Shown: positions 11,128 through 21,169 of the stretch, one piece after another
Layout of the letters: the number at the start of each line of letters is the position of its first letter
How positions within the stretch are numbered: the stretch's first letter is position 1
Assembly (NCBI RefSeq): GCF_003576645.1
Contig: NC_044927.1
Coordinates: 9,860,638 to 9,924,637, forward strand
Source: Ipomoea triloba
Lineage: Eukaryota; Streptophyta; Magnoliopsida; Solanales; Convolvulaceae
Length of the DNA: 64,000 bases
Direction of reading: 5' to 3'
Notes under the pieces: generated by a model
Told to the model about the DNA's origin: nothing
Seen by the model: only the letters and a program-made list of their open reading frames with translations
Databases searched by the model: none
Position numbers and translations under genes: made by a program

Positions 11128-12290
11128 CCACCGGCCTTTCACTGATAGCTGCTAGACAGTTGTCTTTCCTCAGGATAGCCTTCACCTTCAATTTCCACAA
11201 TGAGAAATTTTTCCCATTGAATTTTTCAATCTCAAATTTCGCTGCCATATTGTTCTTGAAACAAATTCTGAACAATATATCTGAAGGCTCTGATACCAAT
11301 TGTTGCGCCCGCGGAAGTGGGATAGATCAGATTGCAACAATAATTTGAGAAAGAAAAATAAATGAGGCACAGATTTTACGTGGAAAACCCCTAAACAAAT
11401 TAGGGTAAAAACCACGGGCAAGGGTAGAAGAATTTCACTATGAGAAAATAGGAGTTACAACCACTCTCTAACTAACAAGGAGAAAACAAGGATAATTCTC
11501 TCTTGCTAGGAAGGAGAAATACACTCAACAAACTCTCTAATATCTCTAGTATATGAGGGAAGAATATAATGATTTGGGATGACTAGAATGACAAATGACC
11601 ACCCTATTTATAGTTGTAGATTTGGGGTCATTTTGTAGTTAGTCTAAAATGTAGGGACCAAACAATAAATATTTTTGTTCAAACATTGTAGCTGCCTAAC
11701 TCTTGGACTTGCCTAACATTCTTGATCAAACTTTGCAACTTGCCTAACCATTGTGGCTGCTGCCAAATTAATCCATTTGCCGACAATCTCCCACTTGAAG
11801 ATTAGATTGTAACAATCATATCTTCACACCATTCTTTCTACCTTGCACTTTCCATGTCGCTTACGTCTCTATCAGGCCACAGGAAGATCGACACCAAGTA
11901 AACTTATCAACATTGGTTACCTTTGTTAGGAAATCTGCTACATTGTCCGCGGTATGGATTTTCTGCAAATCTATTGTCCCTTCTTCCACCTTCTCTCGGA
12001 TGAAATGGTACTGCACCCGTATGTGTTTCGTCCTTGAATGAAAAGCAGGATTCCTTGCTAGATGCAAGGCACTCTGACTGTCACAAAACAAAGAGACAAA
12101 CTCTTGTTTGTGCCCGAGCTCCTCCAATAGCATTTTCAACCAAATTGCTTCTTTACTGGCTTGTGTAGCTGCTACGTATTCTGCTTCTGTTGTTGACGTA
12201 GCCACAACTGCTTGCAGTTTTGAAACCCAGCTTACAGCTCCACCAGCAACTTTGAACACATATCCTGTCGTAGATTTACTTTTATCCAAA
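11128..12290 (-). mobile_element. Partial Copia: pol 3' end - LTR - gag 5' end
   Basis: Read on the minus strand this is the last 142 codons of the Copia polyprotein (12290-11861, RNase H), a 485-bp LTR (11785-11301), then the primer-binding site and gag start (11300-11128). One LTR therefore joins the end of one element to the beginning of another, as in tandem copies or a one-LTR circle. Bases 11301-12290 look identical to 12414-13403 of the full element and stop at a single N (12291). An assembly duplication is a serious alternative. Confidence 0.8.
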
Positions 12291-12291
12291 N

Positions 12292-12413
12292 AACATAAAA
12301 TAAACCTTAGAGAAGGATAAAACCTTTCATATCCCGAGTATGAACATACTCAATAAAGGCATATCCTCTAGGTTTTTTGTTTGTCTTGTCTGTAACCAGA
12401 CGAACCTGAAACT
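12292..12413 (-). pseudogene. Captured exon of U1-70K (U1 snRNP 70 kDa) with intron flanks
   Basis: On the minus strand, 12405-12324 is an 82-bp open exon encoding about 27 residues (VRLVTDKT...RGYAFIEY...HTRDMK). This is the RRM of the U1-70K splicing protein, including the RNP1 motif RGYAFIEY. It is preceded by an acceptor (TTTCAG) and followed by a donor (G|GTTTTATCC), so genomic exon plus intron was captured rather than cDNA. It lies inside the CACTA element, which are known to carry host gene fragments. The Copia insertion 9 bp upstream of the exon split the captured intron. No other U1-70K exon was recognised, so this is a gene fragment and not a gene. Confidence 0.8.
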
Positions 12414-12898
12414 TGTTGCGCCCGCGGAAGTGGGATAGATCAGATTGCAACAATAATTTGAGAAAGAAAAATAAATGAGGCACAGATTTTACGTGGAAAA
12501 CCCCTAAACAAATTAGGGTAAAAACCACGGGCAAGGGTAGAAGAATTTCACTATGAGAAAATAGGAGTTACAACCACTCTCTAACTAACAAGGAGAAAAC
12601 AAGGATAATTCTCTCTTGCTAGGAAGGAGAAATACACTCAACAAACTCTCTAATATCTCTAGTATATGAGGGAAGAATATAATGATTTGGGATGACTAGA
12701 ATGACAAATGACCACCCTATTTATAGTTGTAGATTTGGGGTCATTTTGTAGTTAGTCTAAAATGTAGGGACCAAACAATAAATATTTTTGTTCAAACATT
12801 GTAGCTGCCTAACTCTTGGACTTGCCTAACATTCTTGATCAAACTTTGCAACTTGCCTAACCATTGTGGCTGCTGCCAAATTAATCCATTTGCCGACA
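12414..12898 (-). repeat. 3' LTR of the complete Copia element
   Basis: 485 bp. It differs from the other LTR at one base in the segment GTTCAAACATTGTAGC, where the 5' LTR has CTTTG. LTR 11301-11785 shares this copy's version. Confidence 0.95.
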
Positions 12899-12973
12899 AT
12901 CTCCCACTTGAAGATTAGATTGTAACAATCATATCTTCACACCATTCTTTCTACCTTGCACTTTCCATGTCGC

Positions 12974-15900
12974 TTACGTCTCTATCAGGCCACAGGAAGA
13001 TCGACACCAAGTAAACTTATCAACATTGGTTACCTTTGTTAGGAAATCTGCTACATTGTCCGCGGTATGGATTTTCTGCAAATCTATTGTCCCTTCTTCC
13101 ACCTTCTCTCGGATGAAATGGTACTGCACCCGTATGTGTTTCGTCCTTGAATGAAAAGCAGGATTCCTTGCTAGATGCAAGGCACTCTGACTGTCACAAA
13201 ACAAAGAGACAAACTCTTGTTTGTGCCCGAGCTCCTCCAATAGCATTTTCAACCAAATTGCTTCTTTACTGGCTTGTGTAGCTGCTACGTATTCTGCTTC
13301 TGTTGTTGACGTAGCCACAACTGCTTGCAGTTTTGAAACCCAGCTTACAGCTCCACCAGCAACTTTGAACACATATCCTGTCGTAGATTTACTTTTATCC
13401 AAATCCCCTGCATAGTCAGAATCCACATACCCGTTGATAAGAAAGTCTGATCCTCCATAACATAATGCAACATCTGAGGTCCCCTTGATGTATCTTAGGA
13501 CCCTCTTCACACAGTTCCAATGCTCTCTGCCTAGATTCGCCATGTACCGACTAACTACTCCCACTGCTTGCGCAATGTCTGGTCTTGTACATATCATAGC
13601 GAACATTAGACTCCCCACCGCTGATGCATACGGTACTCGAGACATCTCCATCCTCCCTTCTTCATTGCTAGGACTCATACTTGAGGATACTTTGAGATTA
13701 ATAGGAAGAGGGGTAGAAATTGGCTTACAATCTTGCATGCTGAAACGTGACAAGATTTTCTTTAAATAATTCTTTTGAGAAAGCCAAATCTTCCTATTAC
13801 CTCTGTCTCGGTGAATTTGCATCCCTAGAATCTTGTTTGCTGGTCCCAAGTCCTTCATTTCGAATTCCCTAGCCAGTTGTGCCTTCAGTTCATCAATGTG
13901 ATCTTTGTTGGGGCCTGCGACCAACATGTCATCTACATACAACAGCAATATAACAAAGTTATCTATTCCAAACCTCTTGAAATATGCACAAGGGTCTGCA
14001 TTCAGTCTGTTGTATCCAAGGGACATGATGAAGGAATCAAATCTCTTATACCAACACCTTGGCGCCTGCTTTAAACCGTACAGAGATTTGTTCAACCTGC
14101 AAACCAAGTTCTGATTCTCTTTGTCTTCAAATCCTTCAGGCTGGAGCATATATATCTCTTCTTCAAGATCTCCATGAAGAAAAGCCGTTTTCACATCTAG
14201 CTGCTCTAGATGTAAGTTGAATGTAGCACACATCGCCAAAACTACACGAACTGTTGTTAGTCGAACCACAGGTGAAAATATTTCATTGAAATCAATACCT
14301 TCTTTCTGAGCATATCCCTTCACCACCAGTCTTGCACGATACCGCTCCACTTGATCGTCACCATTCCTTTTGATTTTGAAGACCCATTTGTTACCAATTG
14401 GCTTCCTTCCTTGTGGTAGTGGCACAAGTTCCCATGTATTATTTTTATGGAGAGCTTCTATTTCTTCCTGCATTGCTGCTGTCCATTGAGAAACATCTGA
14501 GCTGTTTATCGCCTCCTGAAAGGTTGATGGCTCACCATCCTCTGTTAGAAGGCAGTATGCAACATTCCCTTCCATAACATAATCTGAGTGCCAAGTGGGA
14601 CGTCTTCTTTCACGGTCTGATTGACGAGTTGTTGGAGCTCTAGAGCGTTCTGGTTCTGGTTCCTCGTGCGCCGGTTCTGCTTCAGAAGAATCTTGTTCAA
14701 ATTCCTCCTCTACCTGTATCTGAGTAGTTTCTGGCTTTTCTTTTTCCGTGCTATCATCAACTTCTCCTCTTTGTAGCCTGTCCTCTACAAAGATAACATC
14801 CTTGCTGATGACAACTTTGTGGGCAGTGGGATCCCACAAGCGATACCCCTTTACTCCATCAGCATACCCCAAGAATCTACATTTCCTGGACTTCGGATCC
14901 AACTTTGTAATTTCCTGGGCATTGTACATTGCATACACAATGCTTCCAAATATATGGAGGTTTGAATAATCAACAGGCTTACCAGTCCACATCTCCATTG
15001 GTGTCTTCAGCTCGATTGCAGTTGATGGAGCTCGATTCACCAAATAACAGGCGGTATTGACTGCTTCTGCCCAGAATGATTTTTCTAAGCCCGCAGCCCT
15101 CAACATTGCTCTTGTCCTTTCCAGCAAGGTTCTGTTCATCCGCTCTGCCACTCCATTTTGTTGAGGAGTGTATGCCACCGTGAACTGCCTTTTGATGCCT
15201 TCCTTCTTGCAGAAGTCATCAAATTCCTCACTTGTATATTCCCCTCCATTATCTGTCCTGAAACACTTGATCTTCTTCCCGGAATCAAGTTCCACCCGTA
15301 CTTTGAAGGCTTTGAAAGTCGCAAACACATCTGACTTTCTCTTGATAGGGTACACCCAGCATCTCCTAGAGTAATCGTCGATGAATGAGACAAAATACTT
15401 TGCCCCTCCTAGGGATGGAACCGGTGCTTGCCACACATCAGAGTGAACCAATTCTAGAACAACCTTGCCTCTAGAATTTGATGTGCTGAATTTAAGACGA
15501 TGTTGCTTACTTGTTATACAATGCTCACACAAAGGAAGTGATACCTTTGTTAACCCCGGAAGTAGCTTTTGCTCCACAAGAATCTTCATTCCTTGTTCTG
15601 ACATGTGCCCAAGTTTCTGATGCCATAGCAGCGTAGAGTCTGGACTACATGCGGCAACCGATGCCTCTGCTTCTTGCAAAGTCTCTTCCTTCAGCATGTA
15701 TAGATTTGCAGCTATCTTTTCCCCTTTCATCACCACAAGCGCTCCTTGGAAAATCTTCATGACTCCTTTCTGTGTTTCAATCTTGGTTGCACTATTATCC
15801 AATATTCCATAGGATAATAGATTTTTCTTCAAGCCCTTCACGTGCCGCACATCCTGAACAGTTTGGACTGTTCCATCGTACATCTTCAGCTTGATGGTTC

Positions 15901-16870
15901 CAATGCCGATAATCTCCAAGGCATGATCGTCGCAGCTGTACACAGATCCTCCTGATATTGGTTCATAATGATGGAACCATTCTCTCCTTGAGGTCATGTG
16001 ATATGTGGCTCCCGAGTCTATAAGCCATATATCCGCGAACCTTTTTCTGCCTTCCCTAGCTATTGATGCTTCGCAACAGAGAGCACTTCCATCATCCGAG
16101 GTACTTGCAACATTTCCTTGAGGATTGGAATTCTGAGGTAAATTCCAACAATCTTTCTTCAAGTGACCCTTCTTTCCACAGTTGTAACACTTTAAATTCT
16201 TCTTACTTGATTTTGATCTACCACGACCACTGCTTTGGCCACGTTCTGTTGACCTTCCTCTCATCACCGTTAACGCCTCTGCCTGTTGCAGATTGACTTG
16301 TCTGTCCTCCTTGTTCTTGCGCCGACTTTCTTCTTCAAGAACCGCAGCTGCAACATCATCGAAGACTAGATAGTCTGTAAGGATGTTGTTTGTTAAGTTG
16401 ATGATGAGCTGATCATACGAATCAGGTAGACTCTGAAGTAGAAATTCCGCACGCTCTTGTGGCTCTATTTTACAGCTTAGAGATGTAAGCTGGGAAAATA
16501 GAGTATTCAGCGTATTTAAGTGTTCCGTCACTGAAGTAGATTCTGACATACGAAGAGTATATAATTTCCTCTTAAGGAAAATTTTGTTGTGCAGTGACTT
16601 GGCCTCGTACAACCGGTTGAGGTGATCCCAAATCTCCTTGGCCGTCTTCTTCTCCTCGATGCTTGACAATACTCCATCTGCTATTGATAGGTATAGATCC
16701 ACCATAGCATCCTCGTTCATCTCGCTCCATTTTTTGTCATCAGTAAAATCCACCGGCCTTTCACTGATAGCTGTTAGACAGTTGTCTTTCCTCAGGATAG
16801 CCTTCACCTTCAATTTCCACAATGAGAAATTTTTCCCATTGAATTTTTCAATCTCAAATTTCGCTGCCAT
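12974..16870 (-). CDS. Copia Gag-Pol polyprotein (Tnt1/Tork-like)
   Basis: A 1298-aa open frame from the ATG at 16870 (MAAKFEIEKF), which follows the primer-binding site; upstream in-frame sequence has no earlier ATG. The order is Copia-type: UBN2 gag (about 1-200), CCHC zinc knuckle CYNCGKKGHLKKDC (228-241), aspartic protease DSGATYHMT (285-293), GAG-pre-integrase (LWHQKLGHMSE), integrase core with HSDVW and DNGGEYTS, reverse transcriptase with YVDDMLVAG, and RNase H with the DSDYAGD and CDSQSA motifs. No stop or frameshift interrupts it. Resemblance to Tnt1-94 proteins suggests the Tork lineage. With near-identical LTRs it could be transposition-competent; expression cannot be judged here. 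Confidence 0.95.
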   Translation of the reverse strand: MAAKFEIEKFNGKNFSLWKLKVKAILRKDNCLTAISERPVDFTDDKKWSEMNEDAMVDLYLSIADGVLSSIEEKKTAKEIWDHLNRLYEAKSLHNKIFLKRKLYTLRMSESTSVTEHLNTLNTLFSQLTSLSCKIEPQERAEFLLQSLPDSYDQLIINLTNNILTDYLVFDDVAAAVLEEESRRKNKEDRQVNLQQAEALTVMRGRSTERGQSSGRGRSKSSKKNLKCYNCGKKGHLKKDCWNLPQNSNPQGNVASTSDDGSALCCEASIAREGRKRFADIWLIDSGATYHMTSRREWFHHYEPISGGSVYSCDDHALEIIGIGTIKLKMYDGTVQTVQDVRHVKGLKKNLLSYGILDNSATKIETQKGVMKIFQGALVVMKGEKIAANLYMLKEETLQEAEASVAACSPDSTLLWHQKLGHMSEQGMKILVEQKLLPGLTKVSLPLCEHCITSKQHRLKFSTSNSRGKVVLELVHSDVWQAPVPSLGGAKYFVSFIDDYSRRCWVYPIKRKSDVFATFKAFKVRVELDSGKKIKCFRTDNGGEYTSEEFDDFCKKEGIKRQFTVAYTPQQNGVAERMNRTLLERTRAMLRAAGLEKSFWAEAVNTACYLVNRAPSTAIELKTPMEMWTGKPVDYSNLHIFGSIVYAMYNAQEITKLDPKSRKCRFLGYADGVKGYRLWDPTAHKVVISKDVIFVEDRLQRGEVDDSTEKEKPETTQIQVEEEFEQDSSEAEPAHEEPEPERSRAPTTRQSDRERRRPTWHSDYVMEGNVAYCLLTEDGEPSTFQEAINSSDVSQWTAAMQEEIEALHKNNTWELVPLPQGRKPIGNKWVFKIKRNGDDQVERYRARLVVKGYAQKEGIDFNEIFSPVVRLTTVRVVLAMCATFNLHLEQLDVKTAFLHGDLEEEIYMLQPEGFEDKENQNLVCRLNKSLYGLKQAPRCWYKRFDSFIMSLGYNRLNADPCAYFKRFGIDNFVILLLYVDDMLVAGPNKDHIDELKAQLAREFEMKDLGPANKILGMQIHRDRGNRKIWLSQKNYLKKILSRFSMQDCKPISTPLPINLKVSSSMSPSNEEGRMEMSRVPYASAVGSLMFAMICTRPDIAQAVGVVSRYMANLGREHWNCVKRVLRYIKGTSDVALCYGGSDFLINGYVDSDYAGDLDKSKSTTGYVFKVAGGAVSWVSKLQAVVATSTTEAEYVAATQASKEAIWLKMLLEELGHKQEFVSLFCDSQSALHLARNPAFHSRTKHIRVQYHFIREKVEEGTIDLQKIHTADNVADFLTKVTNVDKFTWCRSSCGLIET

Positions 16871-16907
16871 ATTGTTCTTGAAACAAATTCTGAACAATAT
16901 ATCTGAA

Positions 16908-16920
16908 GGCTCTGATACCA
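16908..16920 (-). promoter_or_regulatory. Copia primer-binding site
   Basis: TGGTATCAGAGCC on the minus strand, two bases inside the 5' LTR; complementary to the 3' end of plant initiator methionine tRNA, the usual primer for minus-strand synthesis in Copia elements. Confidence 0.9.
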
Positions 16921-16922
16921 AT

Positions 16923-17407
16923 TGTTGCGCCCGCGGAAGTGGGATAGATCAGATTGCAACAATAATTTGAGAAAGAAAAATAAATGAGGCACAGATTTTA
17001 CGTGGAAAACCCCTAAACAAATTAGGGTAAAAACCACGGGCAAGGGTAGAAGAATTTCACTATGAGAAAATAGGAGTTACAACCACTCTCTAACTAACAA
17101 GGAGAAAACAAGGATAATTCTCTCTTGCTAGGAAGGAGAAATACACTCAACAAACTCTCTAATATCTCTAGTATATGAGGGAAGAATATAATGATTTGGG
17201 ATGACTAGAATGACAAATGACCACCCTATTTATAGTTGTAGATTTGGGGTCATTTTGTAGTTAGTCTAAAATGTAGGGACCAAACAATAAATATTTTTGT
17301 TCAAACTTTGTAGCTGCCTAACTCTTGGACTTGCCTAACATTCTTGATCAAACTTTGCAACTTGCCTAACCATTGTGGCTGCTGCCAAATTAATCCATTT
17401 GCCGACA
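16923..17407 (-). repeat. 5' LTR of the complete Copia element
   Basis: 485 bp, carrying the promoter for the polyprotein. A TATTTATAGTT segment (17227-17237), read from the other strand as AACTATAAATA, is a good TATA-box candidate in the transcribed direction. Confidence 0.95.
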
Positions 17408-17984
17408 AAACTGAAACAACACAAAATCAGCAATCATCTTAGGAAAGAANCTTGGACTTGCCTAACATTCTTGATCAAACTTTGCAACTTGCCTAACCAT
17501 TGTGGCTGCTGCCAAATTAATCCATTTGCCGACAAAACTGAAACAACACAAAATCAGCAATCATCTTAGGAAAGAAATTCATATCAATATTAATCCTTAA
17601 ATCTACGTACCTGAAGGAGACGACCGGAGAGGAGCTGTTGGAGCGAGTACGGCACAAGGAGACGACCGGAGAGGAGCTGTTGGAGCGAGTACGGCACGCT
17701 GGAAGGTCACGCAGGTCGATCTCATGCCGTCGTCGCCGATCTACTCACGCCGGATGCTCACGCCGCGCTTGCTGCTCAACGTCGCTGCTCACTGTACATG
17801 AAGGTTAAAGAGATGAACGAAGTGATTTGTGCGTGAGATCTGTTGCCAGTATGAACGAAGAAGAGACGAGGAAGGAACGAAGTGATTTGTGCGTGAAGGA
17901 GTCTGGCTGCTGCTTTGCTGATCTGTGATAATTAAATAAAGAAGGAACTGTTTTACGTATTTTTTTTTAATTTTTGAATTAAAC
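17408..17984. other. CACTA interior with a 126-bp duplication around a single N
   Basis: Bases about 17324-17449 (Copia LTR end plus flank) are repeated exactly at 17451-17576, separated by one N at 17450. This is the pattern left when overlapping contig ends are joined without merging. Beyond it, GACGACCGGAGAGGAGCTG... occurs twice (17622-17700) and GAACGAAGTGATTTGTGCGTG twice (17816 and 17876). No gene was recognised. Part of this may be the rest of the captured U1-70K intron. Confidence 0.6.
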
Positions 17985-18370
17985 ATACGGCATCGGTTCT
18001 AAGGAGAACCGACGCCGTATGTCTTTAATTTTATTTTAAATAAATAATTTGTAACATACGACGTCGGTTTTAGGGAGAACCGACGTCGTATGTCTTTAAT
18101 CTTTTTTATTAAGAATAAAATAAAGACATACGACGCCGGTTCTGCCCAGAACCGACGTCGTATGTCTTACTATTTAAAAAAAAAATATTTATGACGTCGG
18201 TTTTTGCTAAGAACCGACGTTGTAAATAATATATATTATTTTTGCTTTATTTTAATCACATATAACGTTGGTTTTTGCTAAGAACCGACGTTGTAAATAA
18301 TATATATTATTTTTGCTTTATTTTAATCACATATAACGTCGGTTTGTCAAAAACCGACGTTAATTAGGCG
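17985..18370. repeat. 3' subterminal repeats of the CACTA element
   Basis: Hairpin-forming pairs of ACGTCGGTT and AACCGACGT, with spacers such as TTTTGCTAAG, mirror the left-hand array. One unit of about 63 bp is tandemly repeated (18199-18330). They probably serve as transposase-binding and end-recognition sites. Confidence 0.85.
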
Positions 18371-18400
18371 ACGTAGTAACCTCTTTCTGTAGTAGTGCAA

Positions 18401-18789
18401 TTATCATTGATACTGCTTGCGCTGCTACGAGGTCTACTGTTAATTATGGCTGGAGATTATCACGGATACTACTTGCGCTGCTACGAGACAGAGATTATCA
18501 CTGATACTGCTTCCGCTACTACAAGACAGATTCCTTGTATTTAATTTATTCAGTATCATTATACTACAAATACTCTAACACAAACACCATGTATTATTAT
18601 CATAGTTTAGTCTTTAGCCTTGTGATGGGCCTAATAGGAATTCTTAATGGATGTGGACTACTTTGCATTAAGGCCTAGTGGTTACCATCAATGCATGGAG
18701 GCCTACTTGGAAGGGAAAAGGAGGGATTTTTCAATGTTGCGGGACACTAGTAGAAGAGGTGTAGGAGTTGGCCTTTGGAGGCAAATTAT
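18401..18789. repeat. Right flank of the CACTA element
   Basis: Contains three degenerate copies of GATACTGCTTGCGCTGCTACGAG (18411, 18465, 18503) and the GGCTGGAGATTAT motif shared with the left flank. It belongs to the repeat into which the CACTA element inserted. GCAAATTAT at 18781-18789 resembles an isolated end of the A-family elements. No gene seen. Confidence 0.45.
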
Positions 18790-19620
18790 CAATCGTTATA
18801 CCTGCACCACGGTGCACATAGAAATGTGCACCACGTACGTAAAACGACGTCGTTTCGGTGTTAGTAGACGCGGACACGAATGATTCAGGGAATTCATTGT
18901 CTATAATACACATAATCATTATTTATAATACACAGAACGTTTCTATAATACACATAATCATTATTTATAATACACAGAACGTTTGCCTAGAATACACAAT
19001 CATTATTTATAATACACAGAACGTTTGCCTAGAATACACAGAATGTTTGCCCAGAATACACAGAATATTGACACAAAATACACAGATGTTAGTGACGCGA
19101 ATGACTCCAGGGAATTCATTATCTATAATACACATAATCATTATATAGAATACACAGAACGTTTGCCTAGAATACACAGAATGTTTGCCCATAATACACA
19201 GAATATTGACGCAAAATACACAGAACTCATCCTCCTAACATTCGAATGCACAAACACATCACAACTTGTGTTAATAACATGAATACACATAATATTTACA
19301 CAAAATACACAGAACTCATCCTCCTAAACATTCGAATGCACAAACACATCACAACATGTGTTACTAACATGAAATCACAACATGTGTTACTAACATGAAT
19401 ACACATAACGGTTGCCTATAATACACAGAACGGTTGCCTAGAATACACAGAGTGATTGCCTGAAATACACAGAATATTAACATAAATACAGAGAGCAGCC
19501 GAAACGGGAAACGTGATTTCCAAAAAAAAACGGACGATTAGTTTACAATGCTCAAAACAACGTCGTTTAGGTACGTGGTGCACATTGCTATGTGTACCGT
19601 GGTGCACAGTATAATTTGCT
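18790..19620. mobile_element. Mutator-like non-autonomous element, family A copy 1
   Basis: The ends are CAATCGTTATACC (left) and GTATAATTTGCT (right), with long inverted repeats of palindromes just inside: CACGGTGCAC, a hairpin GTGCACAT...ATGTGCAC, ACGTACGT and ACGACGTCGT. The core is a minisatellite of AATACACAGAACG-GTTGCCTAG type units. A TSD is not visible, probably because family B abuts the right end. Open frames across the minisatellite have no recognisable domain. Confidence 0.75.
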
Positions 19621-20090
19621 ATCGACCCGGGTCCACCTTGTAAGGTGGACCCATGTATATGTTCATAATTTCAGATTTTTATGTTTACAATTTCATAACT
19701 CTATGTTCAACAGTATCAAAACTCTATGTTCAATATTATAACACAATTTTTTAATCTATATAACAAAATTGTAAATATAGAGTTCAAAAGTTGTGAATAT
19801 TGAGTACAATTTTAGATCTCAATATACAAAATTGCATTACTCAATATTCACAACTTTTGAACTATATATTCACAATTTTGTTATTAGATTAAAAAATTGT
19901 GTTATAATATTGAACATAGAGTTATGAAATTGTGAACATTAAATTATGAAATTGTGAACATGAAGTTATAGAAGAGAGAACATGGAGTTATAAAATTGTG
20001 AACATAAGATTATGAAATTATGAACATAGAATTATGAAATTGGGAGCATAGACCCAGATCCACCTTGCAAGGTGGACCCAGGTCCATGGC
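19621..20090. mobile_element. Palindrome-ended element, family B
   Basis: Both ends carry a perfect or near-perfect palindrome: GGGTCCACCTT-GT-AAGGTGGACCC on the left (19630-19653), and the same core with AAGGTGGACCC on the right (20057-20080). The interior is a foldback of TATGAAATTGTGAACAT-like repeats. It lies between two A elements. The right-hand A copy duplicated 9 bp at the B border, so B was there first. No clear TSD of its own. Confidence 0.6.
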
Positions 20091-20099
20091 ATAACAACT

Positions 20100-20925
20100 G
20101 GCAAATTATACAGTGCACCACGGTGCACACAGCAATGTGCACCACATACGTAAACGACGTCGTTTTGAGCATTGTAAACTAACCGCCCCTTTTTTTGAAA
20201 ATTACGTTTTTCGTCTCGGTCGGTATGTGTATTTATGTTAATATTTTGTGTATTCTAGGTAATCGTTCTGTGTATTCCAAGCAATCACTCTATGTATTCT
20301 AGGCAACCGTTCTGTGTATTCATGTTAGTAACACATGTAGTGATGTGTTTGTGCATTCGAATGTTTAGGAGGACGAGTTCTGTGTATTTTGTGTCAATAT
20401 TCTGTGTATTCATGTTATTAACACAGGTTATGATGTGTTTGTGCATTCGAATGTTAGGAGGATGAGTTCTGTGTATTTTGTGTCAATATTCTTCTGTGTA
20501 TTCTAGGTAATCGTTCTCTGTATTCCAGACAATCATTTTGTTTATTCTAGGCAATTGTTCTGTGTATTCATGTTAGTAACACATGTTGTGATGTGTTTGT
20601 GCATTCGAATGTTATGGAGGGTGAGTTCTGTGTATTTTGGGTCAATATTCTGTGTATTCATGTTATTAACACAGGTTGTGATGTGTTTGTGCATTCGAAT
20701 GTTAGGAGGATGAGTTCTATTTTGTGTCAATATCCTGTGTATTCTGGGCAAACATTATGTGTATTCTAGGTAAACGTTCTTTGTATTCTAGATAATGATT
20801 ATGTGTATTATAGATAATGAATTCGCTGGAGTCATTCGCGTTCGCGCCCACTAACATCGAAACGACGTCGTTTTGGACCAGGGTGCACATTGCTATGTGC
20901 ACCGTGGTGCACGATATAACAATTG
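20100..20925. mobile_element. Mutator-like non-autonomous element, family A copy 2 (9-bp TSD)
   Basis: 826 bp, starting GGCAAATTATAC and ending GATATAACAATTG. It is flanked by a perfect 9-bp duplication ATAACAACT at 20091-20099 and 20926-20934, the TSD length of Mutator-like elements. The orientation is opposite to copies 1 and 4. Both ends hold the palindrome series, including AACGACGTCGTT, and the interior is the TTCTGTGTATT minisatellite. Non-coding. Confidence 0.88.
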
Positions 20926-21169
20926 ATAACAACTTTTCCTTGGAAGAGAAAGGGAGTGGAGCTTGGTTCAGTTTTGTCTTTTTATTCTATTTTGGTAAAG
21001 TTACAAACCAAGTGAAAAAGGGTGGGAGATTTCTTCCTTAGAGTTTAGAATCAAGTGAGGATTTAAAATGATGTAATAATTTGGATGAATTCTGATCTGT
21101 TTTTATCTTGATTTTCTTGCGTTGAACAGATGTTCTAAAGCTGGAGATCTGCGTAGACCCTTTCAGTTA

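Larger units (their letters stand above)
12414..17407 (-). mobile_element. Complete Ty1/Copia LTR retrotransposon (4994 bp)
   Basis: Two 485-bp LTRs (12414-12898 and 16923-17407) begin TGTCGGC and end GCAACA on the minus strand and differ at only one position that I can see. A 5-bp target duplication AAACT lies at 12409-12413 and 17408-17412. The primer-binding site for initiator methionine tRNA (TGGTATCAGAGCC) is at 16920-16908 and a purine tract (AAGTGGGAGAT) abuts the 3' LTR at 12909-12899. One uninterrupted polyprotein frame lies between. The element is structurally complete, very young, and inserted in the captured U1-70K intron within the CACTA element. Confidence 0.97.
9939..18397. mobile_element. 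CACTA (En/Spm) element, non-autonomous, 8.46 kb with nested Copia
   Basis: The termini are CACTACTACAGAAA at 9939 and its exact complement TTTCTGTAGTAGTG ending at 18397. CAA is duplicated on both sides (9936-9938 and 18398-18400), the 3-bp TSD of CACTA transposons. Both ends carry the usual subterminal arrays, here ACGACGTCGGTT repeats. No TNP1/TNP2 (transposase) gene is present. The interior instead holds a captured U1-70K exon, a complete Copia element and scrambled Copia pieces. Without those insertions the CACTA element would be only about 2 kb. Confidence 0.9.
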
